From Cyclobacteriaceae bacterium (lineage in GTDB: Bacteria; Bacteroidota; Bacteroidia; Cytophagales; Cyclobacteriaceae), in the NCBI GenBank assembly GCA_019638395.1, contig JAHBTX010000002.1, positions 248,001 to 312,000 on the forward strand: a stretch of 64,000 nt of DNA, read 5' to 3'. The notes below the pieces were generated by a model. That model did not search any database. It was not told where the DNA came from and saw only the letters and a program-made list of their open reading frames with translations. Each line of letters opens with the position of its first letter. The stretch's first letter is position 1. The position numbers and the translations under genes were made by a program. Below, in pieces: positions 58,600-64,000 of this stretch.

Positions 58600-59622
58600 T
58601 TACATTACAGCCTTAAACTGTTTTAAGAACCGGATATCGTTTTCGGAAAACAAGCGTAAATCGTTAATACTGTACCGTAACATGGTAATACGCTCAATGC
58701 CCATACCAAATGCAAAACCGGTGTAAACATCGGGGTCGATACCACAGTTACGCAATACGTTGGGATGTACCATGCCCGAGCCGGCAATCTCTACCCAACC
58801 TGAGTATTTACAAACGTTGCATCCTTTACCATGACAGATTAAACACGAGATGTCAATTTCGGCACTGGGTTCTGTAAAGGGAAAGAAAGAAGGTCGTAGC
58901 CGGATCTTGGTTTCTTTTCCAAACATTTCTTTGGCAAAATGATACAGTGCTTGCTTCAGATCAGCAAAGCCAACATTGGTATCTACATACAAACCTTCTA
59001 CCTGGTGAAAGAAGCAATGTGCCCGAGCAGAGATTGCTTCGTTGCGATATACACGCCCCGGCATAATGGCACGAAATGGTGGCTTACGATTTTTCATTAA
59101 CCGTATCTGCACATTGGATGTGTGTGTTCGCAAAAGCACATCCGGATTTTTTTCTACAAAGAATGTATCCTGCATTTCGCGGGCCGGGTGGTTCTCCGGA
59201 AAATTCAACGCAGTAAAATTATGCCAGTCGTCTTCAATCTCGGGGCCGTCTTCCACATTAAAACCCAGGCGTTCAAAAATTTCAATAATACGATAGCGTG
59301 TTAACGATAGCGGATGCTGGCTTCCGATTTTGTTAGGTATAGGTGGTAAGGTAAGGTCGCCCTCAAAAGATTGCCCAACAGCGGCACTCTCCAATTGATC
59401 TTGCCCTGTTTTAAATTTTTCTTCCGAAAGTTTTTTTAAATCATTTAGTGCTTTGCCAAGCAACTTTTTTTGCTCGGCAGATGCAACCTTCAACTCATCA
59501 AACAACGAAGTGAGCTCACCTTTTTTACTGATAAACTGTAAGCGAAATTCCTCCAGGTGTTCGCGGGTTTGAATTGCGAATGCATGAATGCGAGCTTCTA
59601 TTGCTTTAATCTTGTCTTCCAT
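58600..59622 (-). CDS. pheS: Phenylalanyl-tRNA synthetase, alpha subunit
   Basis: A 340-residue catalytic subunit. The N-terminal coiled coil binds tRNA (IEARIHAFAIQTREHLEEFR). Class II motifs follow: HPAREMQDTFF, RAIMPGRVYRNE, RPSFFPFTEPSAEIDI and FGMGIERITMLRY. The ATG at 59622 is the family start; the frame opens slightly upstream at 59643. It overlaps the WecA-like gene by 17 bp. Confidence 0.96.
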   Translation of the reverse strand: MEDKIKAIEARIHAFAIQTREHLEEFRLQFISKKGELTSLFDELKVASAEQKKLLGKALNDLKKLSEEKFKTGQDQLESAAVGQSFEGDLTLPPIPNKIGSQHPLSLTRYRIIEIFERLGFNVEDGPEIEDDWHNFTALNFPENHPAREMQDTFFVEKNPDVLLRTHTSNVQIRLMKNRKPPFRAIMPGRVYRNEAISARAHCFFHQVEGLYVDTNVGFADLKQALYHFAKEMFGKETKIRLRPSFFPFTEPSAEIDISCLICHGKGCNVCKYSGWVEIAGSGMVHPNVLRNCGIDPDVYTGFAFGMGIERITMLRYSINDLRLFSENDIRFLKQFKAVM

Positions 59623-60664
59623 GGGCCGTTCTGGCTTGCGCAAATTTTAGTGAAAAGTTAATTAGTAAGCATATTGATAGGGCTATTCCTAAAATCAACC
59701 AATTGCCCTGATTGCGCAAAAGTACGGCTAACCCCAGAAATAATAAATTGATCAGGGCAATAGAAACTACCGATTTTTGGTGCGAGAACCCAAGGTTTAT
59801 GAACTGGTGATGCAGATGATTACGATCGGCCTTAAAAGGCGATTGGAGTTTTCGCAAGCGCAGGATGATTACGCGTAAGGTATCGAACACGGGTACAATT
59901 AAAACACAAGTTGCAGTTGCTATAGGAGTTGGAAATCTATATGGGTGCTCGTGTGGTAGCTGATAGCTGGTGTGAATAAATTTTACAGTTAAGTATGAAA
60001 TAAGCAGGCCGATGGTAAGGGCCCCGGTATCGCCCATGAAAATACGTGAAGGCTGCCAATTAAAATACAAGAAAGCTATTATTGCACCTGCAAAGCAATA
60101 AGCAATGTAGCTTAATGGCATTTCGTCTATTAAGAAAAACCAGGTACCATAACACACCAGTATAATCAGTCCAATGATTCCGGCCAAGCCATCCAGACCA
60201 TCAATCAAATTATAGGCGTTTGTAAGAATTAGGATCACAAAAATAGTAATGCCCATCGCCAACCATTCTGGAAACTGATGAACACCGAACAAACCATAAG
60301 TTGAACTAAGGAACGTTCGATCAAGAAAAACCAGTACGAGCACTGGTAAAAACTGGCTGTACAATTTTTGTTTGGGCGATAAGGCCAGAATATCATCGCG
60401 CATGCCAATGGTAAACATGAGTGTTAAAGCAATAAAAAAATATTTGTACGATGCCCAATCGGCAAGCGAAAACCCTAACAATAATGAAACGATTACCCCG
60501 ATGTAGATAGATAATCCACCCATGGAAGGAGTAAAATGGGTATGAATTTTATGTTCGCCATGCGTATCAAAAACCTTCCACTGCCTCAGAACCTTTATAA
60601 ACACCGGAAAAAAAAGGAAAGAAACAAGAAAGGAAATGGCGGTATAAAAGGCAAGTTGTATAAT
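59606..60664 (-). CDS. WecA/MraY-like glycosyl-1-phosphate transferase, start disrupted
   Basis: A polytopic UDP-sugar:undecaprenyl-P transferase that starts a polysaccharide on the lipid carrier. The GT core has FTPSMGGLSIYIGV, LTNAYNLIDGLDGLAGIIGL (catalytic Asp pair) and GDTGALTIGLL, and the loop with RNHLHHQFINLGFSHQKSV is typical. The first ATG/GTG in frame is GTG 60604 (332 aa), but the frame continues upstream to 60694 and encodes a clear first membrane helix (LAFYTAISFLVSFLFFPVF) with no ATG, GTG or TTG. The natural ATG at 60669 (TAATG) is out of frame by one base. The boundary given is an ATT at 60664. Confidence 0.8.
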   Translation of the reverse strand: MIQLAFYTAISFLVSFLFFPVFIKVLRQWKVFDTHGEHKIHTHFTPSMGGLSIYIGVIVSLLLGFSLADWASYKYFFIALTLMFTIGMRDDILALSPKQKLYSQFLPVLVLVFLDRTFLSSTYGLFGVHQFPEWLAMGITIFVILILTNAYNLIDGLDGLAGIIGLIILVCYGTWFFLIDEMPLSYIAYCFAGAIIAFLYFNWQPSRIFMGDTGALTIGLLISYLTVKFIHTSYQLPHEHPYRFPTPIATATCVLIVPVFDTLRVIILRLRKLQSPFKADRNHLHHQFINLGFSHQKSVVSIALINLLFLGLAVLLRNQGNWLILGIALSICLLINFSLKFAQARTAHGRQD

Positions 60665-60668
60665 GGCA

Positions 60669-62027
60669 TTAATAAGCTTTATCGCTACCCCGGATTAAGC
60701 TAATTACGGTCAAAAATATAATTTTTATATCCAACCAGAAAGTCCAGTTTTCGATGTAGTAACGATCTAACCGCACGCGGTTTTCCATATCAGCTAATGT
60801 TTGTGTTTCGCCCCGGTAACCCATACACTGAGCCAGCCCGGTTATGCCGGGCTTTACGTAGTGGCGCGACATAATATTCGAGATGAGCGGCTCAAACTGT
60901 TCGTTCAATTTAATGGGGTGTGGCCGGGGGCCTATTAAAGACATATCGCCTAGTAAAACATTAATAAACTGGGGTAGTTCGTCTATACTGCTTTTACGTA
61001 AAAATTTACCCATTCTTGTTATGCGGGGGTCTCCTCTTACTGCCTGTTTACTATCCGCTTCATTATTTATGATCATTGTCCGAAATTTTATGCAACCAAA
61101 TGGTTTATTCATTATTCCATTTCGCTTTTGTATAAAAAAAACCGGGCCCTTTGAATCAATCTTTATAAGTAACGCAACTAGAGGAAGCAACCATGACATC
61201 ACTATTAAAATAAATCCAATTGAAAATGTCAGGTCGAATGCACGTTTTAAAATTTGATTTCGAACCTCATCAAGTGCAAAAACAGATAAATTTTGTTGTA
61301 GTACTTGATCGCGAGAGTCTAATTGAATAGTTTGTTGTTGTGTGTTTGTAACAATTCTTACTTTTATTAAGGAATCAAGGGCAAAATTAACCAATGGTTT
61401 AAGAGAGGCATTTTCTTCATTTAATGGGCAGCAAAAAATTTCATGAATTTCATATTCTTGATTCAAGTCTTTGATTTCATTCACTAACTTATTAGTCAAA
61501 TTAAGGTATCCAACAAATCGATAACCTAAGTCAGGATTTGTGAAATAGTATTTTCTTATTCCTTCTGATACTGAATTTCGACCTACTAAAATATAGTTCT
61601 TGTAAAAAATTTCTCGTGTTAAAATACTCCTCAAATAGTATAAGACGATTTTCCATACAAAGAAAATAGGAATAAAGAACACATATATATATCCTATTTG
61701 AGCGGATGAATAACTCTTCTTTAAAAAAAGAATGAGAGATATCACCATTAACAAGTGTATAAACAAAAATGATAGTTGTGTTTTTGCTATTTTGGAAAGC
61801 GACCAAGTCTTATTTACTTTATAGGGATTAGAAACTAATGTAAGGTAAACCCACGTGAGGTTACTGAAAATATAAAGATAAACTTGATCACTTATGGTGC
61901 TTTGATGAGGCCCAATTTTAAACGAGACTAAAATTGCTATGTTTAGAAATATCAGGTCTCCCAAGAAGAATAATAAACCGGCAATGGCTGACATTCTACT
62001 AAAAATTAAAGTCAAAAGCTTAATCAA
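60669..62027 (-). CDS. Polyprenyl glycosylphosphotransferase (WcaJ-like)
   Basis: A 452-residue bacterial sugar transferase that moves a sugar phosphate onto undecaprenyl phosphate to begin exopolysaccharide synthesis. Four or five membrane helices and a CoA-binding-like middle are followed by the C-terminal catalytic domain: KRAFDLTFSIGFILIVMSWL, GPVFFIQKRNG, FRTMI, GKFLRKSSIDELPQFINVLL, GDMSLIGPRPHP and YYIENWTFWLDIKIIF. It overlaps the O-antigen ligase gene by 4 bp and the WecA-like start region by a TAATG. Confidence 0.95.
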   Translation of the reverse strand: MIKLLTLIFSRMSAIAGLLFFLGDLIFLNIAILVSFKIGPHQSTISDQVYLYIFSNLTWVYLTLVSNPYKVNKTWSLSKIAKTQLSFLFIHLLMVISLILFLKKSYSSAQIGYIYVFFIPIFFVWKIVLYYLRSILTREIFYKNYILVGRNSVSEGIRKYYFTNPDLGYRFVGYLNLTNKLVNEIKDLNQEYEIHEIFCCPLNEENASLKPLVNFALDSLIKVRIVTNTQQQTIQLDSRDQVLQQNLSVFALDEVRNQILKRAFDLTFSIGFILIVMSWLLPLVALLIKIDSKGPVFFIQKRNGIMNKPFGCIKFRTMIINNEADSKQAVRGDPRITRMGKFLRKSSIDELPQFINVLLGDMSLIGPRPHPIKLNEQFEPLISNIMSRHYVKPGITGLAQCMGYRGETQTLADMENRVRLDRYYIENWTFWLDIKIIFLTVISLIRGSDKAY

Positions 62028-63208
62028 TTTTCAACTCTTTTTAAGGACGTTGAAATTGGATTGATGGAATAATAGTAAGAGACAAATATCTGATATAAAA
62101 GTGTGAAAAATACTATACCCTGGTAGCGCGCCAAAAAAACCTCAGTCGTACCGTAAAGTATAAAGGGAAAAAACACCAATACACCAAGGGCATGTTGATT
62201 CTTGAACGCAAGGTAAAGCGGGCGACACATTAAAATTAATACAGCTACCAAGCCAGGTATTCCGTTTGTAAATAAAATCTGAATAAACTGATTATGGGCG
62301 TTGTAGCTATCTGCAGCAAATTGCGACATGCCGTGCATCAAATAATATTGATTTAATACAGATTTTGAATTACCGGTACCAACTCCTAAAAAAATGTCAG
62401 GCATTGCTTTAATTGCAGATTCCCATAGTGTGAATCTCTCCCAGGAATCATTCAGTATAGCATCTCGACCGGTTTGCTCTGTGGTTACAACCCAAATCAT
62501 ACATATTATCATTGCACAGATAAACACAAACACAGACCATCTTGCAAAATTTCGATTTTCAATCATAAATTTTAGCATGAAAAAGGAAAATACAAAGAAC
62601 AGACTAATGAAGGAAGTTAGACCGCCTGATAATATTAACATGATAAAGAAGAAAAAGAGCATTAAGAAAATAATCCAACCCTTGATCTTGTGCTTTTGAT
62701 AAAATAACAAATAGAGACCAAATGAAATTGCAAAAATAAGGTAGTAGCTTAAGTAGGTAGGATGCGAATTAATAACACTTGTTAATTGATAGAAATAAAA
62801 AAAAGAAATCTCACCTGTATGTTGATAGTTGATTAACGCCTGAATAATGCAGGCCATACAGGCAGTCGCAAGCCCTAAAAGAAAAGCATAAACTAATTTA
62901 TATAAATCTTGCTCATTCATTTTGTGTTCAACACAAAAAATAAGACCAATTGCGAGTACACTAAAGTTTGTTTCTAATACTTTTAACCCTGGTAAATATT
63001 CGTCTAAATAAATTATCCCAAATGATAATACGAGCATGTAGAATAGATTTGGCCAGCCAATTTGATAGCCTTGGCGCCAATTAAATTTTTGAAAAAAAGA
63101 AAAAACTAACAGCACAAGCAAAATTCTAACACTGATGTATTGAGACACGGGCACTGTGGCCAGCATTAAGGCTAAAACATTACAAAAAATTTTGTTGCGA
63201 GAAATCAT
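62024..63208 (-). CDS. O-antigen ligase/polymerase family protein (Wzy/WaaL-like)
   Basis: A 394-residue protein with about ten membrane helices. The periplasmic motif GVGTGNSKSVLNQYYLMHGM, with NAHNQFIQILFTNGIPGLVA, is typical of the Wzy_C domain. It likely polymerises or ligates glycan units built by the neighbouring genes. Its region is clearly more AT-rich than the rest of the window. It overlaps the glycosylphosphotransferase gene by 4 bp. Confidence 0.88.
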   Translation of the reverse strand: MISRNKIFCNVLALMLATVPVSQYISVRILLVLLVFSFFQKFNWRQGYQIGWPNLFYMLVLSFGIIYLDEYLPGLKVLETNFSVLAIGLIFCVEHKMNEQDLYKLVYAFLLGLATACMACIIQALINYQHTGEISFFYFYQLTSVINSHPTYLSYYLIFAISFGLYLLFYQKHKIKGWIIFLMLFFFFIMLILSGGLTSFISLFFVFSFFMLKFMIENRNFARWSVFVFICAMIICMIWVVTTEQTGRDAILNDSWERFTLWESAIKAMPDIFLGVGTGNSKSVLNQYYLMHGMSQFAADSYNAHNQFIQILFTNGIPGLVAVLILMCRPLYLAFKNQHALGVLVFFPFILYGTTEVFLARYQGIVFFTLLYQIFVSYYYSINPISTSLKRVEN

Positions 63209-63214
63209 TTAGCT

Positions 63215-64000
63215 TTACGAAGGAATTTCTTTATGACTGAAATTATATAATAAAGACAAAAAAAAGCAGAAGAAAACTATTCCCTTCTGCGCACTCAAGG
63301 CTGACTCCGTAAACGAAAATAAAACGAGAAATAAAACCAAAGACAGAAGGAGCAAATTCTTGTTTTGAACGGCATTAGTCCACACAAAATAGATCATTAC
63401 AAAAAAAAATAAAAGTCCTATCAAGCCATTTGAAAGATAAAACTGAAAAAATTGGTTATGAGCATTGTAATGATGAAATCCTTCAGTACCTATCGTTTCG
63501 TCACCAGGATACACATTTTTTTTTACATAAGTCTTAGTCAATAAATCTTGATGGTCACCCGTGCCAACACCACCTACCCAAGCCTTATTTTCATTCACAA
63601 TCTCAAAAATTATTTTCCAAATAGCTAAACGAATCGTACCACCTGTAAAGTGATAATTTCGATAATCACTTAATGATAAAGGATTCTCTTGATGAAAGGT
63701 ATTCTCAAAAGTCTCAATGAAGCGGTACCTTAGATTTTTACTTATAGCGAAAACCGAACCAAAAAAAATTATGAACCCAATAAATATCATCAGCACTTTT
63801 CCAAAATTCTTACGAGGTATAGTATCATAGATGAAATATCCTAAAAACACCATAAAGGCGGTTGTTATCATCTTTGAAGATAGGAGGATTAAAAAAGTAA
63901 ATAGAAATAGTGATAACAATGTGAGTAATGTTTTATGTATGGTGCTAACAGTGCTCCAATTTTGCCTTATAAACATTAACATGATAACTAAAGAAAAAGC
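63215..64000 (-). CDS. Second O-antigen ligase family protein, N-terminus beyond window
   Basis: A related protein with about 262 visible residues. The Wzy_C motif is GVGTGDHQDLLTKTY and HNQFFQFYLSNGLIGLLFFF. The frame is still open at the right edge, upstream of the ATG at 63982, so the N-terminus lies outside. It is 6 bp upstream of the first ligase gene and shares its motif, which suggests a tandem duplication or two specificities. Confidence 0.85.
   Translation of the reverse strand, partial: AFSLVIMLMFIRQNWSTVSTIHKTLLTLLSLFLFTFLILLSSKMITTAFMVFLGYFIYDTIPRKNFGKVLMIFIGFIIFFGSVFAISKNLRYRFIETFENTFHQENPLSLSDYRNYHFTGGTIRLAIWKIIFEIVNENKAWVGGVGTGDHQDLLTKTYVKKNVYPGDETIGTEGFHHYNAHNQFFQFYLSNGLIGLLFFFVMIYFVWTNAVQNKNLLLLSLVLFLVLFSFTESALSAQKGIVFFCFFLSLLYNFSHKEIPS

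Overview
This window reads as the chromosome of a Bacteroidota bacterium, most likely of the order Cytophagales. The evidence is gene content (BatD, a DUF5686/CarboxypepD_reg outer-membrane protein, short NfuA, type II thymidine kinase, a mreBCD-PBP2-RodA cluster, SelD/MnmH, homogentisate dioxygenase). Many starts also have a TAnnTTTG -7 element, the vegetative promoter signature of this phylum. Spot counts suggest about 40-43 % GC over most of the window, falling to near 30-35 % in the last 3 kb. No rRNA, tRNA, CRISPR array, transposase or integrase gene was seen.

Layout. 1-4.1 kb: end of a UbiA prenyltransferase, purN, a thioesterase, a secreted beta-repeat protein, a RelE/ParE-type toxin-antitoxin (TA) pair and hmgA. 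4.2-10.2 kb: a C-terminal processing protease, a hemerythrin-like protein, ruvX, def, a methionine aminotransferase and an omega-amidase. The last two fit a methionine salvage pairing. 10.3-12.5 kb: purH and a PIN-type TA pair. 12.5-18 kb: the rod-shape operon mreB-mreC-mreD-mrdA-rodA, with 4-bp overlaps between its last four genes. 18-24 kb: a conserved unknown, ferredoxin, tdk, recO, an acyl desaturase, psd and gdhA. 24-29 kb: an XRE regulator facing a lipoprotein gene, a two-gene ABC-2 exporter, a truncated PIN TA pair, cdsA and a CPBP protease. 29-40 kb: dusB, an EamA transporter, a metallo-beta-lactamase-fold protein, an EEP hydrolase, nfuA, a DUF4143 ATPase, a DAACS symporter, aroC and batD. 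39.8-43.6 kb: tRNA wobble-base genes (queG, selD, mnmH) with an inserted GxxExxY nuclease-like gene. 43.7-48.4 kb: a DUF5686 protein, then the nadD-gmk-antisigma-sigma operon. 48.4-52.4 kb: glycosyltransferases. 52.7-56.1 kb: a second sigma factor with a fused anti-sigma/TonB partner, and an amino-acid permease. 56.2-64 kb: a degenerate Rieske-like lipoprotein, hbd, a DegT aminotransferase, pheS, and a surface-polysaccharide locus (WecA-like, polyprenyl glycosylphosphotransferase, two O-antigen ligase/polymerase-like genes).

The most unusual signals are structural. (1) The last 65 bp of cdsA are duplicated about 0.56 kb downstream with seven differences, all synonymous, bracketing a PIN TA pair whose toxin is cut off by the copy. 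This looks like an attachment-site-type insertion scar. (2) A GxxExxY (PD-(D/E)XK-like) gene is bracketed by 26-bp inverted repeats (24/26 identical), with a third copy beside its start. (3) A 27-bp-arm AT-rich hairpin fills the gdhA-psd gap, and decayed relatives lie in other co-directional gaps. (4) A perfect 14-bp palindrome sits at the start of the DUF4143 ATPase gene. (5) One protein joins GT2, GT9 and GT2 domains. (6) The WecA-like gene seems to have lost its start by a 1-nt deletion.

None of these has been searched against databases. Functions come from motif recognition, and novelty is unproven.
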